A stretch of 64,000 bases of DNA from assembly GCA_001458075.1 (NCBI GenBank), contig LN899469.1:2557501-2621500 (forward strand). The letters are read 5' to 3'. Each line of letters begins with the position of its first letter. The first letter of the stretch is position 1. A program made the translations under genes and the position numbers. Origin of the DNA: Idiomarinaceae bacterium HL-53 (GTDB taxonomy: Bacteria; Pseudomonadota; Gammaproteobacteria; Enterobacterales; Alteromonadaceae). Below the pieces are notes generated by a model that worked only from the letters and a program-made list of their open reading frames with translations, did no database searches and had not been told where the DNA came from. Of this stretch, positions 36,977 to 46,503 are shown piece after piece.

Positions 36977-38633
36977 TTTTCTTGTACTTGATGCGGTGCG
37001 GCTCCATTGCATCCGCACCATAGGTTGCCTTCATGTACGCTTCATACTCTGTATAGTTACCTTCATAGAAAGTCACTTGCCCTTCATCACGGTAATCCAA
37101 AATATGCGTTGCAATACGATCGAGGAACCAGCGGTCATGCGAAATCACCATGGCCGCGCCCGGAAATTCGAGTAATGCTTCTTCCAGAGCACGCAGAGTT
37201 TCTACGTCAAGGTCATTGGTCGGCTCATCGAGGAGCAACAGGTTTCCGCCGGCTTTTAACAGTTTGGCTAAGTGCACACGATTGCGCTCACCGCCTGAAA
37301 GCTCGCCAATGCGCTTCTGCTGGTCGTTGCCACGGAAGTTGAAGCGGCCACAATAAGCACGGCTCTGCACTTCATAGTTTCCTATTTTCAGAATATCGTG
37401 ACCTTCAGAAATCTCTTCCCACACGGTTTTCTTGTCGTCCATGTCGTCGCGGAACTGATCCACAGACGCTAATTGCACAGTGTCACCAAGCTCAATAGAA
37501 CCCGCGTCCGGCTGTTCGGTGCCTGAAATCATCTTAAATAAAGTCGACTTACCCGCACCGTTCGGTCCGATAATCCCAACAATCGCGCCCTTTGGCATGC
37601 TGAAACTCAAATCGTCGATCAGTACACGCTCACCGAAACGCTTCGTTAAACCGTTTACATCTAACACCTTATCGCCTAAACGAGGACCCGGTGGAATAAA
37701 GAGTTCATTGGTTTCATTACGCGATTGGTGCTCTGCACTTTGCAGTTCTTCAAAGCGTGCCAAACGTGCCTTACTCTTCGCCTGTCGGCCCTTAGGATTC
37801 TGCCGAACCCATTCAAGTTCCTTTTGAATCGATTTCTGACGTGCCGCCTCGCTGCGTTCTTCTTGCTTCAAACGTGCGTCTTTTTGCTCTAGCCAGCTCG
37901 AATAGTTCCCTTCCCATGGAATGCCGTAACCGCGGTCAAGCTCGAGAATCCAGCCCGCCACATTATCGAGGAAATAACGATCGTGGGTAATCGCAACCAC
38001 AGTGCCTTCATAATCGTGCAGGAACCGCTCAAGCCAAGCCACCGACTCTGCATCTAAGTGGTTAGTCGGCTCGTCGAGCAGTAACATATCAGGCTTCTCA
38101 AGTAACAAGCGACAAATAGCGACTCGGCGACGCTCTCCCCCTGAGAGGTGCTCAATTTTCGCGTCCCAAGGTGGCAAACGCAGCGCATCGGCTGCTCGCT
38201 CAAGCGCATTGTCGAGGTTGTGGCCGTCGTGCGCCTGTAAAATTGCCTCGAGTTCGCCTTGGCGTTTTGCTAAGGCATCAAAATCGGCGTCCTCTTCTGC
38301 ATAGGCGGCATAAACCTGGTCAAGCTCAGTGAGCGCATTTTTTACTTCTGCGACGGCCTCTTCAACAATTTCGCGTACCGTTTTACTCGCGTCTAACTGA
38401 GGCTCTTGCGGCAAGTAACCTATTTTAATACCCGGTTGTGGGCGAGCCTCACCCTCAAACTCAGTGTCAACACCGGCCATAATGCGTAGCAAAGTCGATT
38501 TACCTGCACCATTCAAACCAAGTACACCAATCTTCGCACCCGGGAAGAAACTCAACGAAATGTCTTTCAGAATTGTGCGCTTCGGCGGCACTACTTTGCT
38601 CACTCGGAGCATGCTATAAATATATTGCGCCAT
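36969..38633 (-). CDS. ettA: Energy-dependent translational throttle protein EttA
   Basis: A 554-residue ABC-F protein with two ATPase domains: GLNGAGKSTLLRIMAGVD and GPNGAGKSTLFKMISG, each with an SGGE signature and LLLDEPTNHLD or LLLDEPTNDLD. The P-site loop between the domains includes RLKQEERSEAARQKSIQKEL. EttA binds the ribosomal E site and slows initiation when ATP is low. Length matches the E. coli protein (about 555). Confidence 0.96.
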   Translation of the reverse strand: MAQYIYSMLRVSKVVPPKRTILKDISLSFFPGAKIGVLGLNGAGKSTLLRIMAGVDTEFEGEARPQPGIKIGYLPQEPQLDASKTVREIVEEAVAEVKNALTELDQVYAAYAEEDADFDALAKRQGELEAILQAHDGHNLDNALERAADALRLPPWDAKIEHLSGGERRRVAICRLLLEKPDMLLLDEPTNHLDAESVAWLERFLHDYEGTVVAITHDRYFLDNVAGWILELDRGYGIPWEGNYSSWLEQKDARLKQEERSEAARQKSIQKELEWVRQNPKGRQAKSKARLARFEELQSAEHQSRNETNELFIPPGPRLGDKVLDVNGLTKRFGERVLIDDLSFSMPKGAIVGIIGPNGAGKSTLFKMISGTEQPDAGSIELGDTVQLASVDQFRDDMDDKKTVWEEISEGHDILKIGNYEVQSRAYCGRFNFRGNDQQKRIGELSGGERNRVHLAKLLKAGGNLLLLDEPTNDLDVETLRALEEALLEFPGAAMVISHDRWFLDRIATHILDYRDEGQVTFYEGNYTEYEAYMKATYGADAMEPHRIKYKKIS

Positions 38634-38689
38634 AACCCTTCCTATCTAAGTTGGCGTTTCACAATTAACCGCGGATTGTATCATAAGCG

Positions 38690-39451
38690 CTATCGACGAA
38701 CAGGGGTAACGGGCGCCTTTTCTGTAACCGGCCAGTCCACCTCAAACACATCTCGAACTTGTGCAGAACGTAACACATCACGTGCCTTGCCTTGCGCATA
38801 GATTCGCCTGTCATGCAGCAACACACACTGGTCGCAGTAATGCGCAGCTAAACTAATATCGTGCATGGCCACAATCACGGTTGCCCCCTCTTGAGCGCGC
38901 TGTTGCAACAATACCATAGTATCTAACTGATGCTTCGGATCGAGCCCTGAAGTTGGTTCATCCGCCAAGATCACCTGGGGCGCGCCCACGATTACTCGAG
39001 CAACCAATACACGCTGCAGTTCTCCAGCAGAAATTTGCGAGCAGGTTCTTCTTCGCAAATGCCAACAGTCTGTCGCCCGCATGGCTATTTCTACTTTTTC
39101 ATTGCACAACGCGTCAGGCCAGTCTTGGCACATAAGCGTGCCATAGCTCACAAGACGCTCTGTGGTGACATTCCATGCGACTTGCTCACGTTGCCCAAGG
39201 TATCCGAAACGTTGTGCACGCTCACGTCGAGACAAGGAAGAAATCGGCTCACCAGAAAAAAATATCTGGTTCTCATCAACCTCAAGTTGCGGCACCGAAA
39301 CACCTGCCAAAGCTTTTAGCAAGGTACTTTTACCTGCGCCATTCACGCCCATAAGTGCCGTCACTTTCCCCTGTTCAAATTCGATCTGGGCATCTCTCAG
39401 CACGCGCTGTTGCGGATAGGCTAAATGCAGCGCTTTTAATGCCAAACTCAT
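38690..39451 (-). CDS. FecCD-type ABC transporter ATPase (BtuD-like)
   Basis: A 253-residue ABC ATPase: Walker A MGVNGAGKSTLLKALAG, signature QISAGELQRVLVARVI, Walker B VILADEPTSGLD, and His switch MHDISLAAHYCD. It powers the permease encoded upstream. The ATG at 39,451 overlaps the permease stop by four bases. Sequence style fits cobalamin (BtuD), heme or siderophore importers; the substrate is unproven. Confidence 0.85.
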   Translation of the reverse strand: MSLALKALHLAYPQQRVLRDAQIEFEQGKVTALMGVNGAGKSTLLKALAGVSVPQLEVDENQIFFSGEPISSLSRRERAQRFGYLGQREQVAWNVTTERLVSYGTLMCQDWPDALCNEKVEIAMRATDCWHLRRRTCSQISAGELQRVLVARVIVGAPQVILADEPTSGLDPKHQLDTMVLLQQRAQEGATVIVAMHDISLAAHYCDQCVLLHDRRIYAQGKARDVLRSAQVRDVFEVDWPVTEKAPVTPVRR

Positions 39452-40470
39452 CGCTTTGCCCCCCAATCGATACGCTCTTTAAGAATGAGCGCCAAGAAGA
39501 AAGGCCCTCCCAGTAACGTTAATATCACGCCCACTTGCAGCGCCTGAGGCGTCGGCAACCATCGCACAAATAGGTCGGCCCATACCAGTAAGCATGCTCC
39601 ACCGAGCGCAGAGGCCGGTAGCAGTGCACGCGGATCCGAACCCACAGAGGAACGCAGCAGGTGCGGAACAATTAATCCAATAAATCCGATAATGCCAGTC
39701 ATCGCAACCGAGGCACCCACCAGCAACGCACATCCAATCAATACCTGCCAACGCCTCAGAACAATGTGAAAACCTAAAGTAGACGCGGTTTCTTCACCGA
39801 GGGTTAGGGCTTGTAAATACCGCCCAGAAGCCAACACTAAGAATGCTCCGAGAAAAATGAACGGGGCTTGAAAATACCATTGCACAATGTCCCGATTCGC
39901 GACCGAGCCTAGTAACCAAAAATTTAGTTCCTGCATAGCAAACGGGTTCGGTGCCAAGCTCAAAAGGAGTGCAACAATTCCTGCAAAAAATGCGGCCACT
40001 GCGACCCCCGAAAGTATGAGTGTTGTGATCGAAGCGCCTCGCCCTGCTATAAACCAAACGAGAGCAAGCGAGAGTAAACTCCCAAAAACAGCACCGAGCG
40101 GTAAAAGCCAACTCTGCCACAAGGCAATACCAAAATAGAGCAAAGTAACCGAGACAACGGCAGCCCCGCCCGAAATACCCATAATACTCGGTTCGGCCAA
40201 TGGATTTCTCAACAGCCCTTGCATCGCCGCGCCAGCCAACCCCAGGGCAGCCCCAACCGTTATTGCAAACAGAATTCGTGGTAAACGGATTTCAAGAAGG
40301 ATAATCTCAGCAATCATTACTTCGCCAGTTGCTTCTGGCGTCAGTGTCTGAGAACCAAGCCAAGCCGACCACAGCTTTTGCCAAGGCAGCGCAACCTCGC
40401 CTGTTCCCCATGCAAGCGCGATACCCAGTATTAGCACACTTAGTAGTATGCTGGTGAGGCGTATGCTCAT
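39448..40470 (-). CDS. FecCD-family ABC permease (BtuC-like)
   Basis: A 340-residue permease with about ten membrane helices and typical FecCD motifs: RLPRILFAITVGAALGLAGAAMQGLLRNPLAEPSIMG is present over residues 62-98, and TGIIGFIGLIVPHLLRSSVGSDPRALLP later. It is the channel for a cobalamin, heme or siderophore importer. It overlaps the binding-protein gene and the ATPase gene by four bases each, so all three are translationally coupled. Confidence 0.9.
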   Translation of the reverse strand: MSIRLTSILLSVLILGIALAWGTGEVALPWQKLWSAWLGSQTLTPEATGEVMIAEIILLEIRLPRILFAITVGAALGLAGAAMQGLLRNPLAEPSIMGISGGAAVVSVTLLYFGIALWQSWLLPLGAVFGSLLSLALVWFIAGRGASITTLILSGVAVAAFFAGIVALLLSLAPNPFAMQELNFWLLGSVANRDIVQWYFQAPFIFLGAFLVLASGRYLQALTLGEETASTLGFHIVLRRWQVLIGCALLVGASVAMTGIIGFIGLIVPHLLRSSVGSDPRALLPASALGGACLLVWADLFVRWLPTPQALQVGVILTLLGGPFFLALILKERIDWGAKR

Positions 40471-41231
40471 TCAGAACGCTCCGCAGGTTCAAGTGCAGTC
40501 GCGGTAACAACTTCAGCCAGCGCAGCCATGGCCTCAGGCAACCGTTGCGCCATACAACCACCGAGTGCTCTCGGCATTTCAATAATCTCACTGGGTAAAG
40601 CGCGGTGCCATTGATTCAAATGTGCCAATGCAAAATATTCGCTCGGCGGCTCCATTAATAACACGTCAGGCTGCAACCAAACGATCTCCTCTACCTGCAT
40701 TCGTTGCAGTACCCCCTTCTGCGTCGCAAGGTTCTGATAACCAAGCAGTGTCATTACATCATGTACCAAATTATGTTGTGCCCAGCTCCACTGGTTCGCT
40801 TGATATGCAATAAAGGTACCTCGAGGTTCACTTGGGCGGTGCGCGAGCAGTGCTTCTAATTGCGTCAGCGCACGCTGAGCCTCCTCACCCAGTGCAGCGG
40901 CGTCAATCACCTCTTGCCAATGGTTCGGTACGTCTTCAAGTTGTGTTGGCTCACTCAATTCAACTACGCTTACCCCTTGAGCGCGCAAAACACGTTTATA
41001 TTGAGGATCATTAAAGGGGTTTACCAGCACTACATCAGGTTGAAACGCTAAGACTCGCTCTATTCGGCGCCCGAAATCTTGGCTCGTCAGCAGAGTTTGG
41101 TCTGGCTGTAACCACTTTGCGATCATCGCATCATGGCAATAACTTAAAGAGGCGATTCGCTTTATTTCAGGTGCGGCACCAGCGCTACTCACAGCAAGCA
41201 GCAAAGAGAAGAAAACGATGAACCTGATCAT
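40467..41231 (-). CDS. Periplasmic binding protein of a BtuF type
   Basis: A 254-residue exported protein (signal peptide to SSAGAAPE) of the helical-backbone metal-receptor class: IASLSYCHDAMIAKWLQPDQ, FQPDVVLVNPFND, VWLQPDVLLMEPP. It captures a metal-bound ligand such as cobalamin, heme or a siderophore. The start at 41,231 overlaps the stop of the PilZ gene by four bases. An in-frame upstream start would begin inside the PilZ gene and lacks a signal peptide. There is no cobalamin riboswitch that I could see. Confidence 0.8.
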   Translation of the reverse strand: MIRFIVFFSLLLAVSSAGAAPEIKRIASLSYCHDAMIAKWLQPDQTLLTSQDFGRRIERVLAFQPDVVLVNPFNDPQYKRVLRAQGVSVVELSEPTQLEDVPNHWQEVIDAAALGEEAQRALTQLEALLAHRPSEPRGTFIAYQANQWSWAQHNLVHDVMTLLGYQNLATQKGVLQRMQVEEIVWLQPDVLLMEPPSEYFALAHLNQWHRALPSEIIEMPRALGGCMAQRLPEAMAALAEVVTATALEPAERSE

Positions 41232-43735
41232 GACAAAATTTGATCGATAAAGCCGAACCGAATCATCACCTCCGTGGTGACCGATTGCACGTCTACTAAG
41301 CCAACCACACTCCACATTTCCTCTTCGAGCGCTTCAGCTCTATGAGGTGCATATTGATTTAGGTAACGAAATTCGTTCGCAATAAACTCTGTATCTGGGT
41401 GGCCGGTATGCACGAGTGTGTAGCGCAGCGCATATACTTCCCCTTCATTAAGGCCGGTTTGGATAAACGCTTTTACTTCAGTTTCGTCAATTGAGCTCTT
41501 TAAACGCAGTCGTCGCGTCCGTAAGTTGCCATTCTCAACGGAGCGCCTCACCAACACAGTTGCATGCCACGGTTTACTGTCCGAATCCATGGCACTCCAG
41601 GTGTCCTCGAGTGTTTCCTTTACAAACGGCTCTGAAACAATAGGTTGAAGATTCAAGGAATGCCCGTCGGTGAGCTCTAAACAATTCAGCTTCAACGGCT
41701 CGTTCAATGGTGACACCCCGACCCGATGCATCGAGAACTTGCCGCCTCTTGACTTACTCAAAAACATGGGCATGCTCATAAGCGCATTACAATACATATT
41801 ACGTAAACAAAGCTGTAGCCCATGCACTGTGCCTGACTGCTGATGAGCCTTCAAACTTTTCTTATTCGCGCGAATCAAAAAGTCGAAGAATTCACGCCCT
41901 GCATGGCTTCCCTCTGGATCGTGCACACTCAAATGAATAATTGTGAGGTCTGGGCTTAAATTCATCACCTTGTAAGGAAGTTTCTTTAATTCATACTCTG
42001 GGAAATTCTTCGCTAATACCGGGAAGTCGATATGCACAATATCACCCTCATGAATATCGAGCGGGCGCTCCACTTCTACTTGTAATCCTTGGGTAGAAAA
42101 GTCTCGGGTCATGCCAAGCTGGCTGTCACCCTCGTACTGAATTCGCATTTGCGACCGATAATTGAAACGGCTCTCTTTTCGCACATTGAGAAAGTCGAAC
42201 GAAGCCCGCTTCAAATTCGCAAGCCCCCGGCGAGGATGCACGAAATCATTGAGTAGTGGCAGTTTCTCTTTATCCGCCACAAACCCCGCATAATCAGTTG
42301 CGGCGGGCGTAATATCGGTGAGTAACCCAACATGCGTGAGCCCCTCGAGCTCCTTCATAACTACTGGCGTTGGGGGTCGTTGAACAAGACCATCTTTCTC
42401 AGCAACGTCTTTTGGCAACGTAGAAGGAATCCAGGCCTTCCCCAAATCTAACCGCGTCAGTGAAAAGTGATACACACGAAAATGATTCTTACGAGATGCA
42501 TAACCCAGAAACACATTCCGAACGTTCGGATCGGTCAATTCATGCTCAGTGGCGGAGTAAAAGTAGACACTCCCCTTTCTAAGGAGTTGAAAACAATAAA
42601 AAGTAACGTCCGCAATGCCTTTCGGATTATTTTTAAGATCTCTCAACAATCGCGCCAAACGCTTACCCGAGAAGAGCCCACCCACAACGCAGTTATTGTT
42701 CTCATCTGTAAAACTGTCGAGCAGCGTCGAGTTTAGCTTCGTTTCCAACGCTAACTGCGGATACATACGCTTTTCAACACGCTTAAAAAACAGCGGCACA
42801 CCCACCATTCGAGGCAAATAAAGTTGCTCATGTGCCTTGCAGGTCAGCGACTCAACGATATTGTCTACATTCACCTTATAGCGGTGCTTGTAACCATCGA
42901 TAAAGCGAGACAGAAAAGAGTCGAAATCGTCGAAATGAACTTCAGTATCACGCTGCAATCGCAAGTACTTCGCGTTTTCTTTGACATCGACCGCCACCAC
43001 TTTATAAGCAACACCTGCGTCAATTTTCAGCGTAAATTCGCGCGCAAAGCCTGTAAATTCAACGAAAACTTCGTCATTTACTTGGATCGGGTAATTTTCT
43101 AAAGCCTCCGGTGACAACTTGAGTTTCACGCGAATACCGCTCACTGAAACGTCGGCGGTCACCGCAGGTAATTCTGCACTTCGCCACCGTAATTGTACCG
43201 AAGCAGCATAGTTCATGCGCTCTTCGCGGCGATGCGAGTACCGCCCAAACGTAAAGTAAGGCACTTCTATTGACTGTTCATGTTTCAGTTCGGTAATGTT
43301 CCGATGCACTTCATCGGCATGCGATTGGCCCGCTGTGAGCTTCTCACCGCGTCGCTTAGCCTCAAGCTGACGACGCTTGTCCTTCTCTGCAATCACTCGA
43401 TAATTATTTTCGGCCTGAAAAATGCGGTCATAAGTGTCTTGCGTAAACACCCCTTGATAACGCTCTAGGCCATCTTCAAAAATACTTATGGCGATGGAGT
43501 CCATATAATGCACCACACCCTTGTGCATATATGGCTGAACGTCTCCAACCACGCGCTTGCGCAAATCAACTTGGCGATTACATGGGGCGGCAAGCCGCCG
43601 CAATTCAGATTTTAACTGGAAGCGCTCAGGACCGCTCATATCAGCCGTTAGCATGGCAAAAATCTGATCAAACTCAGGCTCGTTTACAACGGGCTTGAGT
43701 TGTTCCAGTAGTTGCTCATGCGCAGTGTTCGGCAT
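41228..43735 (-). CDS. Large protein with two PilZ domains
   Basis: An 835-residue cytosolic protein. Two PilZ signatures are present: RREERMNYAASVQ with DVSVSGIRVKLK (about residues 168-208), and RKESRFNYRSQMRI with DFSTQGLQVEVE (about 515-560). These bind cyclic di-GMP through the Arg-rich loop and the DxSxxG turn. Other parts match no domain I know. It begins one base before the radA stop ends (TAATG) and overlaps the binding-protein gene downstream, so it lies inside a coupled operon. A link between c-di-GMP and metal-ligand uptake is a guess. Confidence 0.88.
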   Translation of the reverse strand: MPNTAHEQLLEQLKPVVNEPEFDQIFAMLTADMSGPERFQLKSELRRLAAPCNRQVDLRKRVVGDVQPYMHKGVVHYMDSIAISIFEDGLERYQGVFTQDTYDRIFQAENNYRVIAEKDKRRQLEAKRRGEKLTAGQSHADEVHRNITELKHEQSIEVPYFTFGRYSHRREERMNYAASVQLRWRSAELPAVTADVSVSGIRVKLKLSPEALENYPIQVNDEVFVEFTGFAREFTLKIDAGVAYKVVAVDVKENAKYLRLQRDTEVHFDDFDSFLSRFIDGYKHRYKVNVDNIVESLTCKAHEQLYLPRMVGVPLFFKRVEKRMYPQLALETKLNSTLLDSFTDENNNCVVGGLFSGKRLARLLRDLKNNPKGIADVTFYCFQLLRKGSVYFYSATEHELTDPNVRNVFLGYASRKNHFRVYHFSLTRLDLGKAWIPSTLPKDVAEKDGLVQRPPTPVVMKELEGLTHVGLLTDITPAATDYAGFVADKEKLPLLNDFVHPRRGLANLKRASFDFLNVRKESRFNYRSQMRIQYEGDSQLGMTRDFSTQGLQVEVERPLDIHEGDIVHIDFPVLAKNFPEYELKKLPYKVMNLSPDLTIIHLSVHDPEGSHAGREFFDFLIRANKKSLKAHQQSGTVHGLQLCLRNMYCNALMSMPMFLSKSRGGKFSMHRVGVSPLNEPLKLNCLELTDGHSLNLQPIVSEPFVKETLEDTWSAMDSDSKPWHATVLVRRSVENGNLRTRRLRLKSSIDETEVKAFIQTGLNEGEVYALRYTLVHTGHPDTEFIANEFRYLNQYAPHRAEALEEEMWSVVGLVDVQSVTTEVMIRFGFIDQILS

Positions 43736-45102
43736 TAAATAAGCTCCAGGGCTTCTGCAATGGTTTTTACCGGTTGCACTTCCATGCCTGGAGGTGGGTT
43801 CTTCGGCAAATTAGCAATCGGTACAATCGCGCGAGTGAAGCCATGCTTCGCCGCTTCGTTAATGCGTTCTGAACCGTTTGGCACCGGTCGAATTTCTCCA
43901 GACAGTCCAACCTCACCGAACACAATTAAATCTCGTGGCAACTGTACGTCTTTAAAGCTTGAAACAATTGCCAACAATAATGCTAAATCGGCACTTGTCT
44001 CAGAAATCTTTACCCCGCCGACCACATTTACGAAAACATCTTGATCGCCCAGAGCCAACCCACCATGCCGATGCAACACCGCCAACAGCAACGCCAATCG
44101 GTTCTGTTCCGTGCCCACGGCCACGCGGCGCGGGTTTGAAAGCTGAGAATGATCAACCAGCGCTTGAATTTCAACAAGTAACGGTCGCGTACCTTCCCAT
44201 ACAACCATAACCACCGAGCCGGTGCCGTGATCGTCTCCTCGGGAAAGAAAAATTGCCGACGGGTTCTTCACTTCTTTCAACCCCGACCCCGTCATCGCAA
44301 AAACTCCGAGTTCGTTCACCGCGCCAAAACGGTTCTTCGTACCCCGCAATGTCCGATAACGCCCGTCTGAGTCCCCATCGAGCATAACGGAGCAATCAAT
44401 ACAATGCTCCAGAACTTTGGGCCCCGCGAGCGTACCGTCTTTAGTCACATGGCCAACCATAATAATGGCCACTTGGTTTTGTTTGGCGTAACGCGTGAGA
44501 TATGCGGCCGTTTCTCGCACTTGGGAAACACTACCGGGTGCCGATTGAATGTCGCTCAAGTGCATCACTTGAATCGAGTCAATCACCATCACCTTAGGTT
44601 GCACCTCGTCGGCGAGCTGACAAATGGTTTCGACCGAGGTTTCGGCCAACATATTGAGCTGATCGGTCGGCAAATTGAGCCGCTGCGCACGCATTGCCAC
44701 TTGCTGTAGGGATTCTTCCCCAGTGACATACAAGGCATTCATTTTGGCCGCCAGCAAACACATGGTTTGCAGCAGTAATGTACTTTTCCCTGCGCCCGGT
44801 GAACCGCCAATGAGAATTGCAGACCCTGGCACAATGCCACCGCCGAGCACACGATCAAATTCACTAAAACCGCTCGAGAAGCGCGGAACTTGTTCAAGAT
44901 CCACTTCGCTCAAGCGCTGCACTTTTGCTTGTGTGGAACCCGCGAAGCCAGAACGCACATGCTGCCGCGCGGGGCTTGCGCCTAGCCGTACTTCGCTAAT
45001 GGTATTCCAGCTCTGACACTCAGAGCATTGCCCCATCCAACGCGGAAAGTCTGCACCACATTCGGTACAGACAAACGCGGTCTTTTGCTTTGCTTTCGCC
45101 AT
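43735..45102 (-). CDS. radA: DNA repair protein RadA
   Basis: A 455-residue RadA: zinc finger CTECGADFPRWMGQCSEC, Walker A GGSPGAGKSTLLL, the KNRFG motif in TKNRFGAVNELGVF, and a Lon-like C-terminal domain (FVNVVGGVKISETSADLALLLA). RadA helps branch migration and processing of recombination intermediates. It is the first gene of a coupled run with the PilZ protein. Confidence 0.97.
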   Translation of the reverse strand: MAKAKQKTAFVCTECGADFPRWMGQCSECQSWNTISEVRLGASPARQHVRSGFAGSTQAKVQRLSEVDLEQVPRFSSGFSEFDRVLGGGIVPGSAILIGGSPGAGKSTLLLQTMCLLAAKMNALYVTGEESLQQVAMRAQRLNLPTDQLNMLAETSVETICQLADEVQPKVMVIDSIQVMHLSDIQSAPGSVSQVRETAAYLTRYAKQNQVAIIMVGHVTKDGTLAGPKVLEHCIDCSVMLDGDSDGRYRTLRGTKNRFGAVNELGVFAMTGSGLKEVKNPSAIFLSRGDDHGTGSVVMVVWEGTRPLLVEIQALVDHSQLSNPRRVAVGTEQNRLALLLAVLHRHGGLALGDQDVFVNVVGGVKISETSADLALLLAIVSSFKDVQLPRDLIVFGEVGLSGEIRPVPNGSERINEAAKHGFTRAIVPIANLPKNPPPGMEVQPVKTIAEALELI

Positions 45103-45126
45103 CTAATCGGGCTCTCTCATTGGTCT

Positions 45127-46431
45127 TTAAGCTGATTTTTCTTCTGCTACCACATTCAAGCCCGCTTCAGGGTCGTTATAAATTGTTTCATCGAGCTTCC
45201 CTTCACTTTTACCAATCACGGTGCTGACCATCGCATCGCCCGTAATATTGACCGCCGTGCGGGTCATATCGAGTAAGCGGTCGACACCAATGATGAGTGC
45301 TATCCCTTCTACCGGCAAGCCAACCTGGTTCAATACCATTGCCAGCATAATCAAACCAACGCCAGGCACACCCGCGGTTCCAATCGACGCCAAGGTCGCC
45401 GTAGCAACAACCATCAAGTAATCCGCAATAGAGAGATCAATGCCATAAATTTGGGCAATAAATACTGTGGCAACCCCCTGCATAATGGCGGTGCCATCCA
45501 TGTTAATAGTAGCACCCAGAGGAACCGTAAACGACGACACGGTGTTGTCCACCCCAAGGCGCTGTCGAACCGTGCGAAGCGTCACTGGAATGGTTGCATT
45601 GCTACTTGAGATACTGAACGCAAATACCTGTGTACCAGCCATTTTACGAATAAACATAAGTGGGTTTACCCGTGCCAAAATCGATAACAAAGTTGGGTAC
45701 ACGATAAAGCCATGAAAAAGTAGTAACCCCAACACTGTGAAGAAGTACTTCGCAAGCCCAACGAGAATTTCCCCACCAGCAAGGTCACCAAACACGCGCG
45801 CCATCAACGCGAATACACCATACGGCGCCACATGCATTAGCAACATCACCAATTTCATGATGATCTCGTTCACATCGTCGAATACCACTTTCAAGCGCTC
45901 GCCCGGTTTACCAGCAAGCGCCATTGCGATTCCAAATAGCAGCGCAAACACAATAATTTGAAGCATGTTGCCTTCGGCCATGGCGTCAATTGGGTTGCGT
46001 GGCACCATATTCACCAACACATCAACAAAACTAGGGGCTTCTGAAGTATCGAATGCGCCCTCGGTTGGCGGTTCTAGCCCGACCCCGTTACCAGGCTTAA
46101 CAATTAAGCCAGCGATAAACAGTGCAAACGAGATCGCTATGGCAGTGGTCGCTAAGTACAGTGAAATTGCTTTTCCACCCAAACGACCCAAGCTCGCAGG
46201 GTCAGACAAAGAGCAAGTACCCACCACCAAAGAAAAGAAGACAAGCGGCACAACCAACATCATTAAACTGGTTATAAAGAACTCACCTAAGACACGGAAA
46301 ATACCGTCAATGAACAGGAAGTTCACCATACTTCCGTCGATATTCCACGGATTTAATATCGCACCCACCACACCACCGGCAATCATACCGATCAAAATGC
46401 GGCCCGTTAAACCGAGCTTTCTTATGCTCAT
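45127..46431 (-). CDS. Dicarboxylate/amino-acid:cation symporter (DAACS family)
   Basis: A 434-residue transporter with the SDF-family signatures: FSISSSNATIPVTL (reentrant loop 1), GATINMDGTAIMQGVATVFIAQ (helix 7), and AGVPGVGLIMLAMVLNQVGLP (loop 2). It takes up glutamate, aspartate or C4-dicarboxylates with Na+ or H+. Similar proteins are often called GltP or DctA; the substrate cannot be chosen here. It has its own 70-base upstream gap. Confidence 0.9.
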   Translation of the reverse strand: MSIRKLGLTGRILIGMIAGGVVGAILNPWNIDGSMVNFLFIDGIFRVLGEFFITSLMMLVVPLVFFSLVVGTCSLSDPASLGRLGGKAISLYLATTAIAISFALFIAGLIVKPGNGVGLEPPTEGAFDTSEAPSFVDVLVNMVPRNPIDAMAEGNMLQIIVFALLFGIAMALAGKPGERLKVVFDDVNEIIMKLVMLLMHVAPYGVFALMARVFGDLAGGEILVGLAKYFFTVLGLLLFHGFIVYPTLLSILARVNPLMFIRKMAGTQVFAFSISSSNATIPVTLRTVRQRLGVDNTVSSFTVPLGATINMDGTAIMQGVATVFIAQIYGIDLSIADYLMVVATATLASIGTAGVPGVGLIMLAMVLNQVGLPVEGIALIIGVDRLLDMTRTAVNITGDAMVSTVIGKSEGKLDETIYNDPEAGLNVVAEEKSA

Positions 46432-46503
46432 ATCAACCTCGTTTTAGTTATATTTATTCGCAGCCATTCACGCTCGCTACGTTATCACATTCAATCGACA
46501 AAA

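Noticed and set aside
40500-41300. Cobalamin riboswitch ahead of the BtuFCD-like genes
   Set aside because: The binding-protein gene overlaps the PilZ gene by four bases, leaving no room for a leader, and no B12-box-like element was seen.
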